A stretch of 15,756 nucleotides of DNA from Gammaproteobacteria bacterium (lineage in GTDB: Bacteria > Pseudomonadota > Gammaproteobacteria > Steroidobacterales > Steroidobacteraceae): contig JAQGOE010000152.1 in the NCBI GenBank assembly GCA_028293725.1, positions 1 through 15,756 of the forward strand. The letters are read 5' to 3'. This document shows, piece after piece, positions 1-7,135 of this stretch. The position numbers were made by a program, and so were the translations under genes. Position 1 is the first letter of the stretch. Every line of letters starts with the position of its first letter. The notes below the pieces were generated by a model. The model did no database searches and had not been told where the DNA came from. It was given only the letters and a program-made list of their open reading frames with translations.

Positions 1-123
1 TTGGACCAGACATCTGAGGACATAGGCCTCGATGACCGATGCCGCGAATTCACGGAAGCGACAGGACTGGAGACGGATCTTGAGGTGTCCGCTGACGACG
101 AAGAAGAAGGGCCTGCGCCATAA
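1..123 (+). CDS. C-terminal end of a plus-strand gene, unknown product (5'-truncated)
   Basis: An open frame runs from the first base to TAA at 121-123 and encodes 40 residues. The end is strongly acidic (ADDEEEGPAP before the stop). The beginning lies outside the window, so no family can be named. A TTG at base 1 could formally start a 40-residue peptide, but a truncated longer gene is more likely. It converges on the minus-strand block that ends at 281, so it belongs to a different transcript. Confidence 0.4.
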   Translation: MDQTSEDIGLDDRCREFTEATGLETDLEVSADDEEEGPAP

Positions 124-280
124 GCCACCTGTGCAACCCGCGCGTTATGGCCTAGTCCCACTGGAGCCTGGCTGTTGACGCAGCATCCGCCATCTGCCGC
201 CCACAAAGCCCCGGTATGAGTGAATTACATCAGCTGCATGGGTTCGCTCGATACAGTCGATACTGAGCGCGTCTTTCCGG
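124..280. other. Intergenic gap between convergent genes
   Basis: This 157-base gap separates the plus-strand tail from the end of the minus-strand block. Two inverted repeats are visible. GCCATAA (117-123) pairs with TTATGGC (145-151) and includes the stop codon of the plus-strand gene. CGCT (245-248) with AGCG (266-269) encloses CAGT (254-257) with ACTG (262-265), giving a bulged hairpin. Neither is followed by a T-tract on either strand, so a Rho-independent terminator cannot be claimed. No convincing gene is seen. Confidence 0.5.
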
Positions 281-1354
281 CTACGGGCAGGGACTCGTCC
301 CGTCCCCGCCATCATCAGGCTCCATCTCAGGCTCGATCAGAGCGAGCGGTGGTGCAGTCAGATACACGATCCTGGTATCCGGTTGCACCATCTTTATCGC
401 ATGCTCACTCTTGACTAGCCGCGAGTCATTTCGCATCGACATCATTGTCCAGCCCCGAATGACTCCGTCCACGCGGTTGGCCTGCGTTCGGGCGAACGCC
501 TCGAAGTCACACACCCTGTAGGGCGCGTACTCCGGCCGCTCCGTTTCCAACCAAACCTGGACGGTTTGAGCGTTCTGGTGCGCCAGAGGCAGCACACCGG
601 CCAAATTGGGCTTCGGCCACTCCAGCGTGGTCCTGGGCGCGCCGTCCTCGGTGACCTGCGTGAGCGCGCGCTCGTGCTTGTCGAGCACGAGCATCCGCTC
701 GCCAGACGCGAACTGACGGTTCACTGCGGCCGTGTCCAGCCAGGTTTCCAAATGCTGGCGCAACGTATCCAATTCTTGCGACCGAGTGTCGGAAGGGTCC
801 GGTGCATGCAGCGAAATACCCGTCGATCCCGCGCTACTGATCACAACGACATCGGGGGAATGGGAGCGGATTGTCACAGAATCCTCCTGGGGGACATTAC
901 CCGACAGAAACTTCTCCTCGGAGAGGATATCATTCGCTGTGGCGGGCGCGGCAGCTACGAAACGAATAAGCTCAGCCTCTGCGTGCTGGTCAGCATAGGT
1001 CTGCAAGTGTTGGTGGTGGCGCGAAAGCCTGGGATCTAATACTCCCAGCCCTTCGAGGACGAATAGCGCGGTTGCAATGCCAGCCGCATCGGCACTCATT
1101 TCAGCCGTTTGATTCATGCGCACCTGAAGCCGTGGCCAGTCGGGCGCGGCGTAGAAGCCCTCGTTAGAAAGCTCATAGTAGCGCCAGTCACCCTCCTGGT
1201 AGTCTGTTGCGAAGATGCGCAGGTGTTCCAATACTTCCCGCGGAAAATCGAGCGTCGCCCCAAACACCTCAAAGTGTCGACCCAACAGAGCCCGGAACTG
1301 CGCTTCAGTGACCTGCCGTGCTTCGATCATTTCCGGGGCAGTTGTAGATTCCAT
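281..1354 (-). CDS. KlcA/ArdB-family antirestriction protein with long C-terminal extension
   Basis: The 357-residue product has an N-terminal half (about 20-135) with the hallmarks of KlcA/ArdB antirestriction proteins. These include GDWRYYELSNEGFYAAPD (55-72) and MSADAAGIATALF (86-98), closely matching the conserved family core. Family members inhibit type I restriction enzymes and protect incoming conjugative DNA. They are usually about 140-150 residues, so this protein is more than twice the normal length. Residues 165-213 resemble helicase motifs V and VI: GSTGISLHA at 176-184 and a degenerate WLDTAAVNRQ at 205-214. Residues 225-357 match nothing I recognise and end in an acidic tail. 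ATG at 1354 lies 19 bases after the preceding gene's stop, with only a weak ribosome binding site. It is the last gene of the minus-strand block. The N-terminal assignment is solid; the role of the extension is unknown. Confidence 0.82.
   Translation of the reverse strand: MESTTAPEMIEARQVTEAQFRALLGRHFEVFGATLDFPREVLEHLRIFATDYQEGDWRYYELSNEGFYAAPDWPRLQVRMNQTAEMSADAAGIATALFVLEGLGVLDPRLSRHHQHLQTYADQHAEAELIRFVAAAPATANDILSEEKFLSGNVPQEDSVTIRSHSPDVVVISSAGSTGISLHAPDPSDTRSQELDTLRQHLETWLDTAAVNRQFASGERMLVLDKHERALTQVTEDGAPRTTLEWPKPNLAGVLPLAHQNAQTVQVWLETERPEYAPYRVCDFEAFARTQANRVDGVIRGWTMMSMRNDSRLVKSEHAIKMVQPDTRIVYLTAPPLALIEPEMEPDDGGDGTSPCP
716..862 (-). other. Degenerate helicase motif V-VI segment inside the KlcA/ArdB-like gene
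   Basis: Residues 165-213 of the antirestriction protein align with residues near 1036-1089 of the DarB-like helicase in this window. GSTGISLHA is identical in all nine residues (coding 803-829 here and 12577-12603 there). About 35-40 residues later, WLDTAAVNRQ corresponds to WLGRVNRK of helicase motif VI, but the conserved GR is lost. Hydrophobic residues before GSTG (VVVI against AIII) also match. No Walker A or DEAH box accompanies it, so it cannot be a working helicase. Confidence 0.6.
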
Positions 1355-1373
1355 TGGTGCCTAGCGCGCCGTC

Positions 1374-3113
1374 TCAGAGTGTTGGCGCAGCGTCGCCATC
1401 TGCCGCCGCGGAAGCCCGGGAGAGATGTTCGGCGTGTTCGCTGTCCGTGAGCACAATCCAGTCAGCAGGTTCCCAGACCGCATCGTCTGCGCTTCGGTAT
1501 CGCTCCCGCTGGCGCTCCCATGCCGCCCGAAGAAAATCGCAATCTGCCTGCTCTTCCGTCTCCCCATAGACGGTCCAATTCCCCTCGACTCCGTCCGGAT
1601 TGTCCGGCCAGAAAAAGCGCACGTTCCACTTCTTACCCAACTCGAGATCCTCGGCCTGCCTCTCGCCCAGGACCTCGCCGTCTGGACCGAGGATCTGTTC
1701 CATGCGCCGTTCGACCTGGTAGTTGTGTTCAGCGTTGCGGTGGATGTGCCGGACAACTTCCTCGGGGGTTAGCCCCGTGAGGGCATCCTCCGGCGACTGT
1801 TCCGCTCGGTACACGGCAAACGTTTCGTGCAGCGCGGCTGACGCCCCAGACTCGGCCTTACGCTCTCTCCCAAGCACGTAGTCGTGGGGCGCCTCCCCAA
1901 TACCGTCGAAGTCGACCAGGGCTTCTTGAACGCTGCGTATGACGAGACCCACATCTTCGACGAACTCGTCGGTCGAAAATGGGAAATCTGCGTCGGCAAT
2001 GCCGTGATGAGCGGTCGCCCCGATAGGGTCGGGGTCTACCGGCCCAAGACCTGCTTCGCGTGTTCGAGACTGTGCGGCGGATAACCCAACTGAGCCTCTG
2101 CCTGCGATAGCAGCTGCAGTTCTTCCTCGGACGCCGTCGGATACCCCTGCCGGTACTCCTGAAGTGCCCGCTTCTGGAAAGCCGCTGGATCGCTGAGGGC
2201 CTGCTGAATCCTGTCCGAGGGTTCCGCGGTAGACGGCTTCGGAGATTCGACCGGCTTCAAACTCTGCGTGGAGGGCATCACATAACTCCTCAACCGACAC
2301 ATTATAACGCTTCTGGGCCAGCTCCGCCAAAGTGAGGCGCTGAGCCGTTCCCGGCGGTCCACTATTGTCGAAAAGGTCAAAGCGGATACGCGGATCGGCC
2401 GCATACTGGGTAGCCAATTTCTGAATGACCTCACCGGCGCCAGCATGTGTTCTGGCGTGCTCGTCCACGGGCGCCGTGCGACCCATACGCATCGCCCGCG
2501 GCAGCGCGCCTTGGGTCAGCGCTTCAATCGGGTTGCGATAGGTATACACAACGCGAACATCTCTTCCTGCCGCAAGCGCTTGCTCGATCTTCAGTGCTGC
2601 ACTCGAGAGAGCATTCAGGTTCGTGTCGTAAATGATCTGCGGCAGCTCTCCCGTCTCGCCGATCCCGGCGAGCGTCAGGCCCGTTGTTTTCCCAGCGCCA
2701 GTGCCGCCTGCGGTGAAAAGCACCACGGGTGCCTCGCCAGGTCCAGGTGTCTCAGCGAGCTTTCGAGCGTACATCTGTTTCACTAAGGCGCTCGCGGGTT
2801 CGTGCACCGCAGCGCTCAGCGTCCGATCGGCTCGGTATTCGGGGGCGAGCTCGCGCGCGAGGTCCGTATTGAGGATCCGTCCGTTCGCGGAACCCGCAAG
2901 TTGTCTGTACGCCGAGATAGCCGCCTCCACGTCAAACTCAAGTTGTGTGGCGAAGCGCGCTTCGATGGCCTGGTGCTCGGAGAGCAAATTCTGCGCGCGC
3001 GGGATCTTGAAAACGGAGGGTGCGTGCCTGAGGACTTCGCGGATCTCGCCTGCTACGTTGGGATCGTGGATGGGATCGGCATTTGCCACTCCCGTCTGCA
3101 ACAGATCAAACAC
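1374..3113 (-). CDS. Zeta-toxin-type P-loop kinase domain protein with C-terminal extension
   Basis: The frame encodes 579 residues from GTG at 3113. Residues 130-255 form a zeta-toxin-like P-loop domain. Walker A is GGTGAGKT at 136-143, and RTAPVDEHARTH near 212-223 precedes a hydrophobic DLFDNSG end, as in UDP-GlcNAc kinases of the zeta family. I chose GTG 3113 because GGAGG (3121-3125) sits 7 bases upstream and the start overlaps the end of the preceding gene. The upstream ATG at 3155 has no binding site. Residues 297-371 are unusual, rich in Gly/Ala/Ser with poor codon bias, and lie where another frame (2036-2278) looks like real protein. Residues 372-579 look protein-like again but match no family I know. 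The gene may therefore be three overlapping genes or carry compensating frameshifts. No epsilon-type antitoxin is seen beside it. The kinase domain is clear; toxicity is not established. Confidence 0.7.
   Translation of the reverse strand: MFDLLQTGVANADPIHDPNVAGEIREVLRHAPSVFKIPRAQNLLSEHQAIEARFATQLEFDVEAAISAYRQLAGSANGRILNTDLARELAPEYRADRTLSAAVHEPASALVKQMYARKLAETPGPGEAPVVLFTAGGTGAGKTTGLTLAGIGETGELPQIIYDTNLNALSSAALKIEQALAAGRDVRVVYTYRNPIEALTQGALPRAMRMGRTAPVDEHARTHAGAGEVIQKLATQYAADPRIRFDLFDNSGPPGTAQRLTLAELAQKRYNVSVEELCDALHAEFEAGRISEAVYRGTLGQDSAGPQRSSGFPEAGTSGVPAGVSDGVRGRTAAAIAGRGSVGLSAAQSRTREAGLGPVDPDPIGATAHHGIADADFPFSTDEFVEDVGLVIRSVQEALVDFDGIGEAPHDYVLGRERKAESGASAALHETFAVYRAEQSPEDALTGLTPEEVVRHIHRNAEHNYQVERRMEQILGPDGEVLGERQAEDLELGKKWNVRFFWPDNPDGVEGNWTVYGETEEQADCDFLRAAWERQRERYRSADDAVWEPADWIVLTDSEHAEHLSRASAAADGDAAPTL
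2036..2278 (-). CDS. Small overlapping ORF (80 aa) inside the zeta-like gene, or a frameshifted part of it
   Basis: This frame runs from ATG 2278 to TAG 2036-2038 and is offset by one base from the zeta-like frame. It has GAGGAG 7 bases upstream of the ATG. Its G/C-rich third positions (about three quarters by hand count from 2226 down) are stronger than those of the zeta frame over the same stretch. The product has a Pro/Ser-rich start followed by an ordinary amphipathic helical segment (for example FQKRALQEYRQGYP). No family is recognised. It could be a separate gene whose start overlaps the true end of the zeta gene. Alternatively it is an internal part of one long protein hidden by a +1 and a -1 indel. 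Confidence 0.45.
   Translation of the reverse strand: MPSTQSLKPVESPKPSTAEPSDRIQQALSDPAAFQKRALQEYRQGYPTASEEELQLLSQAEAQLGYPPHSLEHAKQVLGR
2286..2291 (-). promoter_or_regulatory. Ribosome binding site for the internal ORF starting at 2278
   Basis: GAGGAG lies 7 bases before ATG 2278, within the zeta-like coding sequence. In that frame it also encodes Glu-Glu, so it may be coincidental. It is the main support for an independent start at 2278. Confidence 0.4.
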
Positions 3114-3384
3114 GGATAGACCTCCGCCGCCGCACGGTTTGCCAAGTGAGCGCATAAACCAACGCCATCCGCCGCGTCCAACAGGGCAAGCCCATGCAAG
3201 CCATCAACCGGCGGCCGAGCTTCCCCAGCGTGACCGATCCACTGTCCCGCTCCCGATCGTCCTGCACATCCGTGTGCAACCACTTTCCAAGCTCCTCGCA
3301 CCCCAGTGGCACAAGACGGCTGACAAACTCGCCGAGCCGATACCTCACATTCCAAGAACCGATTAATCGCGGTGTAGCGTCCAT
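3106..3384 (-). CDS. Small basic protein of unknown function (92 aa)
   Basis: ATG 3384 follows the TGA of the preceding gene (3386-3388) with one base between, as expected for translational coupling. The stop (3106-3108) overlaps the likely GTG start of the zeta-like gene at 3113, so the ORF fits exactly between its neighbours. The product begins MDATPRLIGSW, has a middle rich in charged residues and ends in a basic tail (TVRRRRSIRV). It has no signal peptide and no motif I recognise. An in-frame ATG at 3426 lies inside the preceding gene and is less likely. Placement rather than homology is the main support. Confidence 0.5.
   Translation of the reverse strand: MDATPRLIGSWNVRYRLGEFVSRLVPLGCEELGKWLHTDVQDDRERDSGSVTLGKLGRRLMACMGLPCWTRRMALVYALTWQTVRRRRSIRV
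3121..3125 (-). promoter_or_regulatory. Ribosome binding site deciding the start of the zeta-like gene
   Basis: GGAGG sits 7 bases upstream of GTG 3113. It favours that start over ATG 3155, which has no purine-rich site upstream and would give a 50-base overlap with the preceding gene. Confidence 0.55.
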
Positions 3385-3385
3385 A

Positions 3386-4816
3386 TCACGGTGCGTTAGG
3401 GGCACTCTCGCTATCGCCGCGTCCACGGAGCATGGCAGTAAACTCCTGCAGTACGTCTTTGAGCCGCTCCATCACGTGCTGAACAGCCGCTTTCAGGCGC
3501 TCAAGATGACTCGGCTCAAGCTCGCCTCGGCCGGTGTCGAAGGCCGGCACGGTTGAAGCGCTCGATTCCATGTCTTGATGAGACTTCTGCAACCGCTCTT
3601 TGAGCCGCTCGTAACGTGGTTTGCCAATCAGCTCCGGGTTAATAACCTCCTCCTGTGCACGCCCGTAGTGTCGAATGAAGCCGTCGAGTGCACGGTCCAT
3701 CGCTCTTTTGCGGGTACCCGCATCCGCGCTCTCAGTGACCGCCTCGTTGAATCGCCGGCGTAGCTCCGCGAAGTCACCACCAGGTCTCATTTTCCCGATC
3801 ACCTCGGGTACCGACAGACCGCGCTCACGAGCGATTCGCTGCATCTCCGCTCGCAGCTGAGTCAGCTTGCTCGAGGATGCCCAGAACGCGTCCTGTTCCT
3901 GCATGAAACCGCGCGCAGCCTTGTCGACCTGGCCGATGCGATACTCGGACAGACGCGGCAGTACAGCGGCCCGATCGCTCGCCTGGTCCGCGGCGGTCAT
4001 CCGGTCGCCGTTCGGGGACCCGGATAGTCGGTCGGCAGCGTTCCGGGCCACCGCGCCCACGGCACGCCCCACGGCGCCCACGGCCGCTGCCGCCCCGCCA
4101 ACCGTCGCCGCGAGCCCTTCGCCCAAAAGACCCAGCCCCTTTATCTGGACCCGCTGACCCGGGGTCATCGCCACGGTGTTTACGGCGTCGGGTCCCTCAA
4201 CGCCTGACAACGGGCCGGGAGGCCGGCCGGTCCCGCGCAGCTTTACATCAGCGATATGGCCCAGTTCCGCCGCGGTCGGTGCCGTCCCCCCTGGGTTCCG
4301 GGCGGCGCGCTCAGCCAACACTTCCTCCACCACCTTCCGCAGTAGCGCACGCAGGTCTGGCGAAACAGGCGGCGCTTGCGTTGAGCTCGTGTCGAAGCGC
4401 CGCGGACCCGCTTCAGACTCTTTCGCGTCGCGTTGGGCACGGACCTCGGCCTCCGGGGACCCTATTGGATTAGGCGGTGGCGGCTCCCGACCTACCTCGG
4501 ACAGCGTCTCGGCCCTGCCGCCCTCGGCCGGTCGTGGCTCCATCGGGTCGGCCTTCGCACCATCCTTCATCGCGGAGCCGGATGGCTTGTTGGCATCAAC
4601 GTCCGGCGGGGCCGGATCCGCCGGCTGTGGCGACAGTTGGGGTTCTCTTGGCGCGAAGCGCGGGAGCGAAGCCAAGGAATCATCGTCGTGCTCGATCGAC
4701 GCTTCCCGACCCCCCGTGGCTCGTATGGTCCCTCGGGTATTCACGCGATCCCCTCCACCGTACTCAACTCTTTTGGCACCGCCAGGCGCAGCAGCGTTAT
4801 CTGCTTCGACAAGCAT
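3386..4816 (-). CDS. Hypothetical protein with disordered Pro-rich N-terminus and glycine-zipper-like segment
   Basis: The 476-residue product is not a family I recognise. Residues 1-150 are rich in Pro, Glu, Ala and charged residues and look disordered. Residues 153-172 form a short amphipathic helix. Residues 226-257 are an uncharged Gly/Ala/Val stretch with many small-xxx-small spacings (for example GGAAAAVGAVGRAVGAVA), like a glycine-zipper membrane segment. Residues 285-465 are charged and helical, probably coiled coil in part. There is no N-terminal signal peptide. GGGAG stands upstream of ATG 4816, just after the M23 gene, and the TGA is coupled to the next ORF. Its location suggests a transfer-associated protein. 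It could be a secreted substrate or a mobilisation accessory, but that is inference only. Confidence 0.75.
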   Translation of the reverse strand: MLVEADNAAAPGGAKRVEYGGGDRVNTRGTIRATGGREASIEHDDDSLASLPRFAPREPQLSPQPADPAPPDVDANKPSGSAMKDGAKADPMEPRPAEGGRAETLSEVGREPPPPNPIGSPEAEVRAQRDAKESEAGPRRFDTSSTQAPPVSPDLRALLRKVVEEVLAERAARNPGGTAPTAAELGHIADVKLRGTGRPPGPLSGVEGPDAVNTVAMTPGQRVQIKGLGLLGEGLAATVGGAAAAVGAVGRAVGAVARNAADRLSGSPNGDRMTAADQASDRAAVLPRLSEYRIGQVDKAARGFMQEQDAFWASSSKLTQLRAEMQRIARERGLSVPEVIGKMRPGGDFAELRRRFNEAVTESADAGTRKRAMDRALDGFIRHYGRAQEEVINPELIGKPRYERLKERLQKSHQDMESSASTVPAFDTGRGELEPSHLERLKAAVQHVMERLKDVLQEFTAMLRGRGDSESAPNAP

Positions 4817-4830
4817 CTTGCATTTCTCCC

Positions 4831-5970
4831 TCAGTGCACCGCCTGCGTAGCCGCCTCGCGTGCCGCACGCTGCTGCGCGTCGACCAGCGGACCGCGCAAG
4901 GACCTCACTCTCTGAGCGGCATATACCGCCAGCAACGCCTCCACGTGCTCTCGCTTCGCCCGAATCGCCTCATCGAGGTACGCGGCGACACCCAATGCCC
5001 GTAGGTAATCCACGCGCAAGGCGCGCGTGCCGACGTTTACGATGTTCGTATTCCACTCCGCATCCGTAAACCGTCGCATTGCCTCCGTTGCCATCATCTC
5101 GGACGCCGAGAGGCTCTCGTAGTCACCCAGGGGGGGACTCGGAAGAGCGCCGTACCCATCCGCATCACTCAAGACCGTCGCGATGTTGCCACTCGCGCCC
5201 TTTGCAGCCGCTTGCAAAGCATCGCCGTTTGCCGCGGCTATCTGTGCAGGATCGAGTTGATCGGATGAGGCCACGCCCATCGGCGGTGTAGCGTTGAAAA
5301 GATTCGCGTACTGCGACTTCGTATCCGCACCGAGGGTGGAATACAGGCCATCATTCTGAATGGGAAAGGTCGCGCAGAAATACGGCGAGGGATCGGTGGC
5401 ATAGCCGAAGTCCCGTTTTGAGATCGCATTGGGCAGCTGCGCCGGATTGAACGTCGGATTCTTTGCCGCCGCGGCCGAGAACGCCTCCACACGCGCGTTA
5501 TCCGCCTGCGGGACCCCGTAGATGAAATGCAAGTGCACCGCGCCGTCGGGACCCATCCCTGTATTCCCGCTGAGACCGATCTGCTGGCCGGCTGTCACCT
5601 TCGTGCCCTCCTTCACGGAGATGGCCGATAGGTGGTAGTACGTCGCGATCTCGCCATTGTCTCGTTGGATCATTACGGTATTGCCGGCGGTGCCGCGCAA
5701 TCGCGCCCAAATCACCGTGCCGTCCGTGGTGGCCAGAACGGGGCCCGCGGCACCTCCCGTAGTGAAATCGAGGCCGTCGTGCATGTGGGGCTTGCTGTTG
5801 CCTGAGCCGAAATTGGCCGCGCCCCCCTCACGAAACTTTCCGAATCGCCCCGACACCTGCTCTTGCTGCGTCGGTGGCACCATACAGGCTTCATCCGCCA
5901 CAGCGCCTCGCCACTCGGAACTGATCAGCGCGACCAACGCGATTAGGCTGGAAAGGCGGCGCGTGCTCAC
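4831..5970 (-). CDS. Exported M23-family metallopeptidase (peptidoglycan hydrolase)
   Basis: The 379-residue product starts with a Sec signal peptide, probably cleaved after AVA near residue 25. The M23 (LytM/DD-endopeptidase) core covers about 38-155. Its zinc ligands are visible: H64 and D68 in HDGLD, and H148 in HLH (146-148). H113 in YYHL is the usual catalytic partner. All key residues are present, so an active periplasmic endopeptidase cutting peptide crosslinks is likely. Residues 160-379 are an extension not typical of M23 enzymes and contain few recognisable features besides a helical, charged end (310-375). The GTG start at 5970 overlaps the previous gene's TGA by three bases. Its place among exported proteins suggests it opens the cell wall for a transfer apparatus. 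Confidence 0.87.
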   Translation of the reverse strand: MSTRRLSSLIALVALISSEWRGAVADEACMVPPTQQEQVSGRFGKFREGGAANFGSGNSKPHMHDGLDFTTGGAAGPVLATTDGTVIWARLRGTAGNTVMIQRDNGEIATYYHLSAISVKEGTKVTAGQQIGLSGNTGMGPDGAVHLHFIYGVPQADNARVEAFSAAAAKNPTFNPAQLPNAISKRDFGYATDPSPYFCATFPIQNDGLYSTLGADTKSQYANLFNATPPMGVASSDQLDPAQIAAANGDALQAAAKGASGNIATVLSDADGYGALPSPPLGDYESLSASEMMATEAMRRFTDAEWNTNIVNVGTRALRVDYLRALGVAAYLDEAIRAKREHVEALLAVYAAQRVRSLRGPLVDAQQRAAREAATQAVH

Positions 5971-7121
5971 TGAATCTGACTCTTTGCTTGCTGACTCGCC
6001 GCTCGTCCAACGGCGGCCGCAGCGTGTTGCGAGTCGCTTCGCAGCTGACCCGCGACGAGCGTGGCAAGATTAGCCTCCATGCGCTCATACTGCCGATACT
6101 GTCTTTCCAACAGGACCAGGTCCAGCGCCTTCTCCTTCAGCAGTTCAACCATCAAGCCTCGTGTGTTCTGTCCGGCCATGGCCTTGGTCCACGCATCGTA
6201 ATCGGCCGTGTTACCGAGGTAGCGTTGCACCTCCCGCTCCAACCGCACCGCCATCGGAATATCCGACCCGCCGTGCGCGGCGTCGACTCCCGTGTATTCC
6301 AGCTGGATCTCTTTGAGGGACGCCAAAGCCGGTGACACCAGCGCATCCTTCTGGGCCTTCGCGAGCGCATACGCAACGGCCGCGGGGCTCCCGGCGGCAG
6401 CAGCTGGCACAGGCGCATCCGGCGGCCCCGTCAGGTTGTTTCCGAATGCTACCTTGGCGCGATAGAGCGAATCGGCCTCCATCATGGGCTGAAACAATGT
6501 CGCCGCTGTCACAGAGGCGCCTGCCATAGGGCCTGCGCTATCGCACATGCCGGACTTCACCTGATCCGACGTGCAGAAGTATTGACGATGCTCCTGAGCG
6601 AGGGTCTGTGCTGCCTGCACGGGATCGGAATAAACCCCCGGCGCGGCGGTGACCTCCGACATGATTCGCACGCGTCGCTCCTCTCCCATCTCCGCATCGC
6701 GGTTAGCAATCAAATTGCGGCCCGCATAGATCGCGCACGGTTGGTATCCCTGGCCAAATTCCGGTCCGTACTCAAACCGCGCGTCCTTCACTCGCTCCGC
6801 CTGCGACAACGCGTTTAGCGCCGTCGCGGTCGTTTGCGCCGAAGTACGATTTGCATCCGCAATTTGGTTGGCCGCCAACGCCTTTTGCTTCGTCAAGACC
6901 GCAACGGCCGAGTTAATCCTCTGGCTGTACTGTTCCAACTCCGATGACAACGCCGAATCGACCGAACTGATTTCCGACTCGATCGCCCCCGTTGCGCTGT
7001 CGAACATCGGCTGCACGAAATTCTCTTGATATTGCGGCGGGCAAAATTGCGCGAACGCCAGCCCTGAGGTCAGTGCAATCGTGGTCGCCAGTATCACACT
7101 GCGCCGGTTACGCGCGTCCAT
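5967..7121 (-). CDS. Exported protein, tandem paralogue 3 (C-x9-C family)
   Basis: The 384-residue product has a signal peptide (about 1-24, cleavage near AFA/Q). It is clearly related to the next two genes upstream. Shared features are a helical segment with KQKALAANQ (79-86), GQGYQPC (123-129), and EHR followed by C183 and C193 with nine residues between (YFCTSDQVKSGMC). Near the end, RGLMVE (321-326) and YRQYERMEANLA (342-353) are also shared. The paired cysteines probably form a disulfide in the periplasm. No enzyme motif is visible. The family name is unknown to me; the context suggests an envelope component of a type IV secretion system. ATG 7121 follows the preceding stop by 14 bases, and the stop overlaps the M23 start. 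Confidence 0.8.
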   Translation of the reverse strand: MDARNRRSVILATTIALTSGLAFAQFCPPQYQENFVQPMFDSATGAIESEISSVDSALSSELEQYSQRINSAVAVLTKQKALAANQIADANRTSAQTTATALNALSQAERVKDARFEYGPEFGQGYQPCAIYAGRNLIANRDAEMGEERRVRIMSEVTAAPGVYSDPVQAAQTLAQEHRQYFCTSDQVKSGMCDSAGPMAGASVTAATLFQPMMEADSLYRAKVAFGNNLTGPPDAPVPAAAAGSPAAVAYALAKAQKDALVSPALASLKEIQLEYTGVDAAHGGSDIPMAVRLEREVQRYLGNTADYDAWTKAMAGQNTRGLMVELLKEKALDLVLLERQYRQYERMEANLATLVAGQLRSDSQHAAAAVGRAASQQAKSQIQ

Positions 7122-7135
7122 GGTCGTTCATTTCC

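Noticed and set aside
175..180. TTGACG as a -35 promoter element
   Set aside because: No -10-like sequence occurs 16-18 bases downstream and there is no plus-strand gene for it to serve.
245..269. Possible transcription terminator after the KlcA/ArdB-like gene
   Set aside because: The hairpin has a 5-base bulge and a short stem and no T-run follows on either strand.
3153..3155. ATG 3155 as start of the zeta-like gene
   Set aside because: It has no Shine-Dalgarno sequence and overlaps the upstream small gene by 50 bases. GTG 3113 with GGAGG at 7 bases fits better.
2632..3366. Plus-strand open frame of 244 codons opposite the zeta domain
   Set aside because: It is antisense to the Walker A region and spans two minus-strand genes. 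There is no ribosome binding site and no recognisable domain.
4030..4110. Short repeated GC-rich DNA in the Pro-rich gene
   Set aside because: The repetition follows from the coding of alternating Ala, Val and Gly in the glycine-zipper segment. It is not regular enough for a DNA repeat array.
4176..4850. Plus-strand open frame of 224 codons opposite the Pro-rich gene
   Set aside because: Its Ser/Pro/Gly/Ala composition is that of the complement of the minus-strand gene, and it crosses a gene boundary without any start signal.
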